Source of the DNA: Hungatella hathewayi
GTDB taxonomy: Bacteria > Bacillota > Clostridia > Lachnospirales > Lachnospiraceae
Reading direction: 5' to 3'
Length of the DNA: 64,000 bases
NCBI GenBank assembly: GCA_025149285.1
Contig: CP102274.1
Location: forward strand, 1,875,501 to 1,939,500
The notes beneath the pieces are model-generated. The model was not told where the DNA came from. It saw nothing but the letters and a program-made list of their open reading frames with translations, and made no database searches. The position numbers and the translations under genes were made by a program. Below are positions 1 to 6,176 of this stretch, one piece after another; within the stretch, counting starts at the first letter, position 1, and every line of letters starts with the position of its first letter.

Positions 1-558
1 ATACTGCTGGCAGCAGGAGACAGCAGGCGGTTTGACGGAAACAAGCTGCTTACCCCGTTTCACGGGAAAGCGATGTATCAGTATATCGTGGAGGAGGTGG
101 CAAAACTGCCGGATGACCTTTTCGATAAAAAGATAGTTGTGACCCAGTATCGGGAGATTATGGAAGATCTGGGAAAAAGAGGCTATCTGGTGGTGGAGAA
201 TGTGCAGAGCAGTCTGGGAATCTCCCATTCCATTCACCTGGCACTGGAAGCTGCGTCGCCGCAGAAGGCTGAGGAAGCTGCGTATTGCTTCGCAGTCTGT
301 GACCAGCCATATTTAAAGGCAGATACCATAGAGGACCTGATTGAAGGCTGGAAAAACAGTAAGAGAGGAATTGGCTGCCTGTGTAACATGGGAGAGTTCG
401 GGAATCCGGCGATTTTCTCGGATATGTACAGGGAGGAACTGATGACGCTGGAAGGCGATGTGGGAGGAAAAAGGGTACTGCGAAGACATATTGACGATCT
501 GTACTTGCATGAAGTGGATGATGGCCTGGAACTGGTGGATATTGATGTGAGAGGCTGA
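1..558 (+). CDS. MobA/MocA-like nucleotidyltransferase (5' end outside window)
   Basis: The reading frame is open from base 1, so the start codon lies upstream. The first residues read ILLAAGDSRRFDGNKLL, the N-terminal nucleotide-binding loop (LAAGxSxRxGxxK) of MobA-type NTP transferases. A VCDQP motif near residue 100 and GNPAIF followed by LEGDVGGK near 139-155 match the metal- and substrate-binding segments of the MocA/MobA (molybdenum cofactor cytidylyl- or guanylyltransferase) group. Family knowledge suggests attachment of a nucleotide to molybdopterin in the cytoplasm; in Clostridia such genes often sit with molybdenum hydroxylase loci, but the upstream context is not visible. About 185 residues are present, close to full length. 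A strong intrinsic terminator follows directly. The exact nucleotide and cofactor cannot be decided. Confidence 0.85.
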   Translation: MLLAAGDSRRFDGNKLLTPFHGKAMYQYIVEEVAKLPDDLFDKKIVVTQYREIMEDLGKRGYLVVENVQSSLGISHSIHLALEAASPQKAEEAAYCFAVCDQPYLKADTIEDLIEGWKNSKRGIGCLCNMGEFGNPAIFSDMYREELMTLEGDVGGKRVLRRHIDDLYLHEVDDGLELVDIDVRG

Positions 559-570
559 GAGATGGATATG

Positions 571-615
571 AGGCGTGGGATTTCATTGACGGAATTCCAC
601 GCCTGTTATTTTTTT
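571..615 (+). terminator. intrinsic terminator after the MobA-like gene
   Basis: AGGCGTGG (571-578) pairs perfectly with CCACGCCT (597-604), and a run of T begins at about 608. It ends transcription of the upstream gene 13 bases after the stop codon. Confidence 0.85.
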
Positions 616-657
616 GCAGCAGTAAGACGTATCTCTGTCCGGGTGGGGATTGTGTAG

Positions 658-1098
658 CTAGATATACCTTAGTTCATGGGCCAATAATTCCATTAGCCGG
701 CGGTCATCCAGTTCCCCGTGTTCTCTTAGAAGTGTGTAAATCTGAGTTACATAGGCTTTATCCAGCTCCAGTTCTTCTGCGGCTGTTTCTGGCACCAGAT
801 GTTTTTCAAACTTTTTTCTTACCAGTTGTATCTGGACCATAAGACAGCCTAGGGTAACGCCAAGTTCTCTTTCTCCGGCCAAATGCTGCTGTTCATCATA
901 TTCTGTTAAAATCACATGATTCACCTCCGCTCTGTGAATGGACAAAAATTCCGCGAGAATACCGTCTTTTATACAGGAATCAATGGCTGACTGTGTTGCA
1001 GCTGTGAGGGAGAGGCCGTCTGCAAGTCCGTCTCTGATGCGGCCGATAAACTCTGAATAATGGTGCAGCTTTCTGCAATGTCTTATGATAACATATTT
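658..1098 (-). pseudogene. 5'-truncated Rpn-family (PD-(D/E)XK) nuclease remnant
   Basis: On the minus strand a frame stays open from 1098 to 658 (about 146 residues) but has no plausible start; a TAA at 1099-1101 closes it upstream. It contains AIDSCIKDGILAEFL and then VILTEYDEQQHL, the characteristic C-terminal segment of the Rpn/transposase-like PD-(D/E)XK nucleases that are multi-copy in Clostridia. The N-terminal nuclease core (the KVNKKYKDRLF start and its catalytic residues) is missing. I therefore call it a decayed copy lacking the catalytic half. A TTG at 945 could start a 95-residue product, but no good ribosome site precedes it. A complementary N-terminal fragment of the same family lies at 52245. 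Confidence 0.7.
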
Positions 1099-1191
1099 TT
1101 ACATAAAATACAAGTGTAAAACACCACGAAACAATTTAAAACATTACTGCGGCAGCTTTCTAATACGTCAGTCTCCGGCAGCAGATAAGGA

Positions 1192-1220
1192 TTGACAAAC
1201 TGCGCAATTGTCCGTAAACT
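1192..1220 (+). promoter_or_regulatory. sigma-A-type promoter for the HEAT-repeat gene
   Basis: TTGACA (1192-1197), a 17-base spacer and TAAACT (1215-1220). The downstream start codon is at 1264. Confidence 0.6.
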
Positions 1221-1263
1221 GAAATTAAAAACAGCATAATGGACAGATAAGGAGGGACGGTTT

Positions 1264-1917
1264 ATGGATTGGGAACAGCTTATGACGGAACTGAGAAAAA
1301 AAGAGGATCCGAAGGTGTATGCGGAACTGGGGTACAGAGATGCCTCTGTGATTCCGCTGTTTATCGAGGTGATGGAGAAGGAGAAAACGGCGGTTAAGTA
1401 TCAGGCTGAGAAGGCGGTTCGGAAGATCAGTGAAGAGCGCCCCGCCATGCTTCTTCCATATGTGGATCGCCTGATCGGGCTTTTGGACAGCGATAATAAT
1501 TTTATCAGGTGGGGGATGCTTCTTACGCTTCCGGGACTTTTAGAAGCAGGCGGGAAAGATATCTGGATGAAAATGAGAACCAGGTATCTTCTGTCGTTCC
1601 GATCCCGGCAGGTTGCGGAGTTTGGCAATGCGGTCTCAAGTACGGGGAAGATCCTGAGAGCCTGTCCGGAAGAGGAGGAGACGATCATCCCTTTACTCCT
1701 GAAGATAGACAGCCATACTTTTTTTCATCACGGAGTTCCTTCCCCGGAATGCTTAAATGTGGCGAAGGGGCATATACTGGAGTGCTTTCTGGAACAATTC
1801 CCGGATACCGCTTATCGAACAGAGATGGCCTCCTTTGCTAAACAGAACCTGGAAAACGACAGAAAACAGGTGTGTATCAGGGCACGGCGGCTTATGAAAC
1901 TGGCAGGTGAAGTGTGA
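1264..1917 (+). CDS. HEAT/ARM-repeat-like protein of unknown function
   Basis: A 217-residue all-helical protein. ATG 1264 is preceded by AAGGAGG at a good distance. The sequence alternates amphipathic helices in the style of HEAT repeats, for example SVIPLFIEVMEKEKTAVKY followed by AEKAVRKISEERPAMLL and then LDSDNNFIRWGMLLTLPGLL. No catalytic motif, signal peptide or membrane segment is visible. Proteins of this kind usually act as protein-binding scaffolds; no partner is suggested by the neighbours, since it is a single-gene unit facing the convergent polymerase gene. A palindromic hairpin lies just after its stop. The function is unknown. Confidence 0.75.
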   Translation: MDWEQLMTELRKKEDPKVYAELGYRDASVIPLFIEVMEKEKTAVKYQAEKAVRKISEERPAMLLPYVDRLIGLLDSDNNFIRWGMLLTLPGLLEAGGKDIWMKMRTRYLLSFRSRQVAEFGNAVSSTGKILRACPEEEETIIPLLLKIDSHTFFHHGVPSPECLNVAKGHILECFLEQFPDTAYRTEMASFAKQNLENDRKQVCIRARRLMKLAGEV

Positions 1918-1924
1918 TACGGTA

Positions 1925-1963
1925 ACTGCTGACCGGTGAAACTGGGAAATGCCGGTCAGCAGT
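1925..1963. terminator. symmetrical hairpin between convergent genes
   Basis: ACTGCTGACCGG (1925-1936) is a perfect inverted repeat of CCGGTCAGCAGT (1952-1963). There is no clear T run, but its position between two convergent genes suggests a shared terminator. The right arm ends only six bases before the polymerase stop codon region. Confidence 0.5.
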
Positions 1964-1968
1964 GCGGC

Positions 1969-3849
1969 CTATTTGCCTGCCCAGGAATCGGCTGCCTTTG
2001 CATCTGCTTCACAGGGAACATCGGGAAGAATCGCCTGTGCAGCTTCTTCCATCGCAGTCTTTAACAGAACGACCGTATCGTCTGCCTCTTCCACGGGGAC
2101 TTCCATCAGGATCTCGTCGTGGACGATGGCGACGATTTTTTTGTCGCTCCCCCGGATTCTGGAGGCAAGGAGTCCAAGGGCGTGTTTCAGAATATCTGCG
2201 GCTGTACCCTGGACCGGGGTGTTGGCCAAGTCAGCCAGCCCGGTGTTTGGAGAAAACAGAAATTTACGCCCGGTGAGCGTCCGGCCTTCCAGGGGATGGC
2301 TCTCCCTCAAGTCGTGGTGCCACCAGTTGATCCCGCGGTAACTCTGAAAGAAGGCGCTGCGAAACTGTTCCGCTTCCTCTAATGTCATCTCTACGCCGTA
2401 CGACTGGCCTGCGTACTGCTTAAGACCCTCTGCACCCATGCCGAAAATCAAACCGAAATTCACGGCCTTGGCGGCCTGGCGCTGTGCTTTGGTCACCTGA
2501 CTGACCGGTATGCTGGAAATCAGGGAGGCGGTGAGCGCATGGAGATCCTCCCCCTTCTGACAGGCACTCTTCATTCTGGAGTCGCCGGAGATCTGTGCCG
2601 CCACCCGCAGCTCGATCTGAGAGTAGTCAGCCAGAATCAGCTTTCTTCCGTCAGGGGCCGTAAAACAGCTGCGAAAATCAGCTTCCCGCGGAATCTGCTG
2701 GATATTGGGATTATAACAGCTCATTCTCCCGCTCCAGGCGCCGATCTGCATGTATTTTGGATGGAGTCGGTGAGTAACGGGATGAATCTGGGCCGGTATG
2801 GGGTGGAGGAAGGAGGAGAGGGATTTGGAATGTCTTCTGTATTCGGTAAGGGCCTGTACCAGAGGCTGGCTGTGGTAGGGGGCCAGGCTTCTCCGCGAGG
2901 TGGAGGTGACCGGAATTCCATACCGGTTCAGCAGTTTGAGCACATAGGGATTGCTCTCAAAGTTTACATCCAGGGCCTCTTCACCACCCCACAGGGTCAG
3001 CTGGCAGGAGGGGGTGCCGCTGTAGGTATAGAGAGTCTCCAGAGCGGCGTCGTACTGTTTCTCAGTCTTCCGGCGAAGCTCGTCCCATTTTTCCAGATCG
3101 AGATTGATTCCATCGTATTCCGTACGGGCAATGGCGGAGACACAGGCAAATTCAATGGAAGCCGTCCGGCCGAGACCGTGACGGGCCAGAAGCGGATTCA
3201 TTACATCATACAGCTTCAGAAGAATCCATGCATCCAGCGCGGCATAGGCCAGCTGCGATCCGGTCAGGGATGCGCTGTCCCAGGAACCGGTCTGCTCTGT
3301 CTTATCCAGCTTAATGCCGAGATAGTGGTCTGCCACCACCGCCAGCCCGGCCTTTAAAGGGCCTCCGCACGGCCTGAGCAGCTGAGCGGCCAGCATCGTA
3401 TCGAAGACTGGAAAACAATCGATTCCAATCCCCATTAGAAACTGTAAGTCAAACCTGGCGTTGTGGAATATCTTTTCCGAGGGAGTGTTCAGAAGCTCTT
3501 TGAGGCAGGCAAATCCATCTGGAAGAAATGCAGCGCAGTCGATGACAAGCACCGGAATACCGGGAGCGCTGATCTGAATCAGGCGGAGCCTGTCGCTGTG
3601 CGGGTCAAGCCCGGTGGTCTCCGTATCTATGGCAAGAAGCGGCGCTTCTTTTACTGTATGGAAGTAGGGGGTGAGATCGGAAGGCTGGGAAATAATCCGG
3701 AATTCAACGGATAAATCCGTAGAAAAAGATATCTCTCTGCCGGATTCCAGGGGGAGGTCCGGCGTCCCGCTGTTGATTTCTGCCCCGAGAGAAGTCTGAA
3801 GATGTGGTGGTTCAATCCGGTCGTTTGACTGACTGATTACGTTTTCCAA
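1969..3849 (-). CDS. Family A DNA polymerase with 3'-5' exonuclease, lacking the 5' nuclease domain
   Basis: I place the start at TTG 3849 because AGGAAGGAGG lies five bases upstream; this gives 626 residues. A longer frame to 3930 exists but lacks a ribosome site. A DEDD-type exonuclease domain occupies roughly the first third (LLAIDTETTGLDP for Exo I, FHNARFDLQFL for Exo II, YAALDAWILLKLYD for Exo III), so proofreading residues appear intact. The polymerase domain shows motif A LILADYSQIELR, motif B KAVNFGLIFGMGAEG and motif C VAIVHDEILMEVP, with the catalytic Asp residues. Cellular PolA is about 880 residues with an N-terminal flap nuclease, absent here, so this is probably a second, accessory polymerase rather than the housekeeping PolA. 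It stands alone on the minus strand. Its role (repair or a mobile-element origin) cannot be decided. Confidence 0.9.
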   Translation of the reverse strand: MENVISQSNDRIEPPHLQTSLGAEINSGTPDLPLESGREISFSTDLSVEFRIISQPSDLTPYFHTVKEAPLLAIDTETTGLDPHSDRLRLIQISAPGIPVLVIDCAAFLPDGFACLKELLNTPSEKIFHNARFDLQFLMGIGIDCFPVFDTMLAAQLLRPCGGPLKAGLAVVADHYLGIKLDKTEQTGSWDSASLTGSQLAYAALDAWILLKLYDVMNPLLARHGLGRTASIEFACVSAIARTEYDGINLDLEKWDELRRKTEKQYDAALETLYTYSGTPSCQLTLWGGEEALDVNFESNPYVLKLLNRYGIPVTSTSRRSLAPYHSQPLVQALTEYRRHSKSLSSFLHPIPAQIHPVTHRLHPKYMQIGAWSGRMSCYNPNIQQIPREADFRSCFTAPDGRKLILADYSQIELRVAAQISGDSRMKSACQKGEDLHALTASLISSIPVSQVTKAQRQAAKAVNFGLIFGMGAEGLKQYAGQSYGVEMTLEEAEQFRSAFFQSYRGINWWHHDLRESHPLEGRTLTGRKFLFSPNTGLADLANTPVQGTAADILKHALGLLASRIRGSDKKIVAIVHDEILMEVPVEEADDTVVLLKTAMEEAAQAILPDVPCEADAKAADSWAGK

Positions 3850-4185
3850 TGCGGCCTCCTTCCTGTCTGTACAAAACAGAACATACGTTCTTGATCTTTC
3901 CAGTATACTATATTGTGGGTAAAAAATCAATGAAAAATATAGAATTTCACGATCTTATGGCAGCGGTTCTGCTTTTGGAAAAAAATATAGATGGCAGAAA
4001 ATCTGTATATAGGGTAAAATAGACAAAGTTTGTAAAGGAAGATGGAATTTGCTTACAAAAATAAGTGTTTGAGAGTAAAATGGAAAAGGATAGACCGTAT
4101 GAAACGATGCAGGTCTGGGGAAAATGATCTGACGTGAAAGCATATGAGAGAAAAGGGAATTTATCTATAGAAAGAGATCAGACAG
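3850..4185. other. divergent intergenic region, no gene seen
   Basis: This A+T-rich stretch separates the minus-strand polymerase from the plus-strand HPr-like gene and must carry both promoters. I could not find a convincing -35/-10 pair. A short minus-strand frame at 3955-4143 has no ribosome site and no family resemblance. Confidence 0.5.
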
Positions 4186-4479
4186 ATGGATGAGGAAGAA
4201 AGGACCGGGTACGGATATATGAAGAGCAGAGAGTACAATCTGGCGCCGGAAGAGGAAAAGGCCAGAAAACAGATGATGGAGCTGATTTTATTATCCAGCC
4301 GTTTTGCAAGCAGCATTACGGTGGAAAATGAAGAGAAGCATTTTAATGGAAAGAGTATTCTGAAGGCGGGAGAATTGAAAAAGGGAGAGCATTTTTATGT
4401 GGTGGCTGACGGCAGCGATGCCGAGGCGGCAATTGAGGCATTTGACCAGTTATTTCCGCAGGCAGCGGGAGGAATCTGA
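4186..4479 (+). CDS. HPr-like domain protein lacking the active-site histidine
   Basis: A 97-residue protein. The segment SRFASSITVENEEKHFNGKS followed by a GELKKGEHFYVVADG turn and DAEAAIEAFDQLF matches the second half of the HPr phosphocarrier fold (strand, K-S-I-L helix, K-G-D-x-hydrophobic strand, A-D-G-x-D-A-x-x-A-hydrophobic C-terminal helix). The region where HPr carries H-A-R-P-A reads KARKQMMEL here, so the phosphorylatable His15 is missing. A Ser46-like position is present in NGKSIL. If the fold assignment is right the protein cannot be a PTS phosphocarrier and may be a regulatory relative. The N-terminal 25 residues are charged. It is a monocistronic unit upstream of a separate strong promoter. 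Confidence 0.6.
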   Translation: MDEEERTGYGYMKSREYNLAPEEEKARKQMMELILLSSRFASSITVENEEKHFNGKSILKAGELKKGEHFYVVADGSDAEAAIEAFDQLFPQAAGGI

Positions 4480-4553
4480 CCGCAGGAAGCTGTGACCGGA
4501 GTACAATCGGTAAGAAGATGCGATAAGAAAGCGTTAAGAAATGCGGACGTTTC

Positions 4554-4582
4554 TTGACAATGAAGCGGGAGTTTTCTATAAT
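4554..4582 (+). promoter_or_regulatory. consensus sigma-A promoter for the CNNM/CorC transcript
   Basis: TTGACA (4554-4559), a 17-base spacer and TATAAT (4577-4582), a perfect match to consensus. The predicted transcript starts near 4589, about 230 bases before the start codon at 4819. Confidence 0.85.
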
Positions 4583-4588
4583 TCACTC

Positions 4589-4783
4589 ATAAATACCGCT
4601 TGATGCAGAAAGGAATTTACACATTTCATGGACGACGCCGACAGTGACGCGGAACCTGACACGCACAGGGCAAATTTTTATACGACGGTTACATACCGCT
4701 TAATAAAATCGAATAAGAGAATGAAATTATTGACATAGAAGCATAACCTGCGTTTCCTCCGGAAAGGCGGGCTATGCTTTTTG
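4589..4783 (+). promoter_or_regulatory. long structured 5' leader or small RNA ending in a terminator
   Basis: Between a consensus promoter and the CNNM/CorC start codon lies about 230 bases of leader that finishes in an intrinsic terminator (4739-4782). The motif ATACCGCTT occurs twice, near 4590 and near 4693, framing a G+C-rich core with several short self-complementary segments. Promoter, structured RNA, terminator, gene is the layout of a riboswitch or other attenuator; a free-standing small RNA of about 195 bases is the alternative. I tried to match it to M-box, yybP-ykoY, ydaO, T-box, GEMM, 6S and SRP consensus elements from memory and none fitted. Confidence 0.5.
4739..4782 (+). terminator. 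intrinsic terminator inside the leader of the CNNM/CorC gene
   Basis: GCATA (4741-4745) pairs with TATGC (4773-4777), and interrupted inner pairing continues through CC/GG, GC/GC and TTTCC/GGAAA around the TCC loop; five T residues follow. It lies 36 bases upstream of the start codon, so it must be read through for the gene to be expressed. Confidence 0.8.
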
Positions 4784-4818
4784 TGTGTGCAAAGAAAGAA
4801 GAGAGGAAAGAAAATTTT

Positions 4819-6084
4819 ATGGAAGAACAGAGTATCTCACTGATGATTATTATTGGATGCATTATCATGTCCGCGTATTTCTCGGCGACGGAAACGGCGT
4901 TTTCCTCGCTGAACCGGATCCGGATTAAGAATATGGCGGAGAAGGGAAATAAGAGGGCGCAGCTGGTGTTAACGCTGTCTGAAAATTATGACGGGCTGCT
5001 GTCAACGATCCTGATCGGCAACAACATTGTCAACATTGCGAGCGCGTCGCTGGCGACGGTCATATTCGTAAAGCTGCTGGGCGATGAGGCAGGAGCGAGT
5101 ATTTCAACCGTGGTGACGACAATCGTGGTTCTGATCTTCGGCGAGGTTTCTCCGAAGAGTATCGCCAAGGAGTCTCCGGAGCAGTTTGCCATGTTTTCTG
5201 CACCGTTTTTAAATGCGTTTATGGTGGTGCTGACGCCGGCCAACTACTTATTCAAGCAGTGGAAAAAGCTGTTGTCACTCCTGATCCGGACTTCGGGAGA
5301 TCCCGGCATAACGGAGGAGGAACTGCTTGCCATCGTGGAGGAGGCAAAACAGGATGGCGGAATTGATGAACAGGAAGGAAGCCTGATCAAAAGCGCCATC
5401 GAATTTACAGAGCTGGAAGCCACGGATATCGCAACCCCGCGCGTTGACGTGACGGGAATCTCCATTGATGCGGATAAGGAGGAAATTGCGGCGGTGTTTG
5501 ATGAGACCGGGTACTCCCGTCTTCCTGTATATAAGGAAACGATCGACGATATTACCGGTATTATTTACCAGAAGGACTTTTATAACCGGATGTATCGCGG
5601 TACGTGCGGTGTGGAAGCGATTGTACGGCCTGCGCTGTATGTGGCAAAAAGCAAGAAAATCAATGTCCTTTTGAAGGAACTTCAGAAGAATAAAATGCAT
5701 ATTGCGGTGGTAATCGATGAATTTGGAGGAACCATGGGAATTGTAACTCTGGAGGATATTCTGGAGGAACTGGTGGGAGAAATCTGGGACGAACACGATG
5801 TCGTGGTTCAGGAGATCGAGAAGATTTCTGATCGGGAATATCTCGTTTCAGGGAATGCCAGCGTGGAAAAGCTAATGGGTGAGCTGGGCAGTGAGGAAAC
5901 GTTTGAATCGTTTACAGTCAGCGGCTGGGTGATGGAACTGGCGGAGCGGATACCGGAAGAAGGGGATGTGTTCTATTATGATCATATGAGCATAACCGTC
6001 ATAAAGATGAGAGACAGAAGGGTGGAGCAGGTAAGGCTCGTGCTGGAGGCAGAGCCCATGGAACCGTGTGCGGCTTCCTTCTAA
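4819..6084 (+). CDS. CNNM/CorC (HlyC) family membrane protein with CBS pair
   Basis: ATG 4819 is chosen because GAGAGGAAAG precedes it; an upstream in-frame ATG at 4774 lies inside the terminator. The 421-residue product has a DUF21/CNNM transmembrane domain (residues about 1-170, with YFSATETAFSSLN in the first helix and FGEVSPKSIAKE in the conserved acidic-Pro-Lys segment). A CBS pair follows (about 195-320, TPRVDV and VIDEFGGTMGIVTLEDILEE) and then a CorC_HlyC domain (about 335-410). The family is linked to divalent-cation (Mg2+/Co2+) efflux or homeostasis. It lies alone behind a promoter, a structured leader and an internal terminator, suggesting control by premature termination. The ion cannot be told from the sequence. 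Confidence 0.9.
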   Translation: MEEQSISLMIIIGCIIMSAYFSATETAFSSLNRIRIKNMAEKGNKRAQLVLTLSENYDGLLSTILIGNNIVNIASASLATVIFVKLLGDEAGASISTVVTTIVVLIFGEVSPKSIAKESPEQFAMFSAPFLNAFMVVLTPANYLFKQWKKLLSLLIRTSGDPGITEEELLAIVEEAKQDGGIDEQEGSLIKSAIEFTELEATDIATPRVDVTGISIDADKEEIAAVFDETGYSRLPVYKETIDDITGIIYQKDFYNRMYRGTCGVEAIVRPALYVAKSKKINVLLKELQKNKMHIAVVIDEFGGTMGIVTLEDILEELVGEIWDEHDVVVQEIEKISDREYLVSGNASVEKLMGELGSEETFESFTVSGWVMELAERIPEEGDVFYYDHMSITVIKMRDRRVEQVRLVLEAEPMEPCAASF

Positions 6085-6146
6085 AGTCACTGCAAAAAAA
6101 CAGATAGAAAACAGCCTGACCTCGTGCTATAATAAAAACAGTAGAA

Positions 6147-6160
6147 TTTGAACGAACCAA
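6147..6160. promoter_or_regulatory. possible LacI-type operator in front of the fusion regulator
   Basis: TTTGAACGAACCAA lies between a TATAAT (6128-6133) and the ribosome site of the regulator at 6177. It resembles TTTGAACGTGCCAA at 8551 and TTGACACGTTCCAA at 8680 in front of the target operon, which would fit autoregulation. This copy is the least symmetrical of the three. Confidence 0.4.
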
Positions 6161-6176
6161 AAGCGAGGTGCAGCCT

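Noticed and set aside
2539-3357. 272-codon plus-strand frame antisense to the DNA polymerase gene
   Set aside because: The opposite strand encodes intact polymerase motifs; the long antisense frame follows from its codon bias.
3955-4143. 62-codon minus-strand frame upstream of the polymerase gene
   Set aside because: No ribosome site, Phe/Pro-rich low-quality translation from A+T-rich intergenic DNA and no family resemblance.
4660-4674. CACGCACAGGGCAAA, identical to a segment of a known cyclic-di-GMP (GEMM-I) riboswitch
   Set aside because: The second conserved half (an ACGCAAAGCC-like segment after a hairpin) is missing, so the match is too short to claim a GEMM riboswitch.
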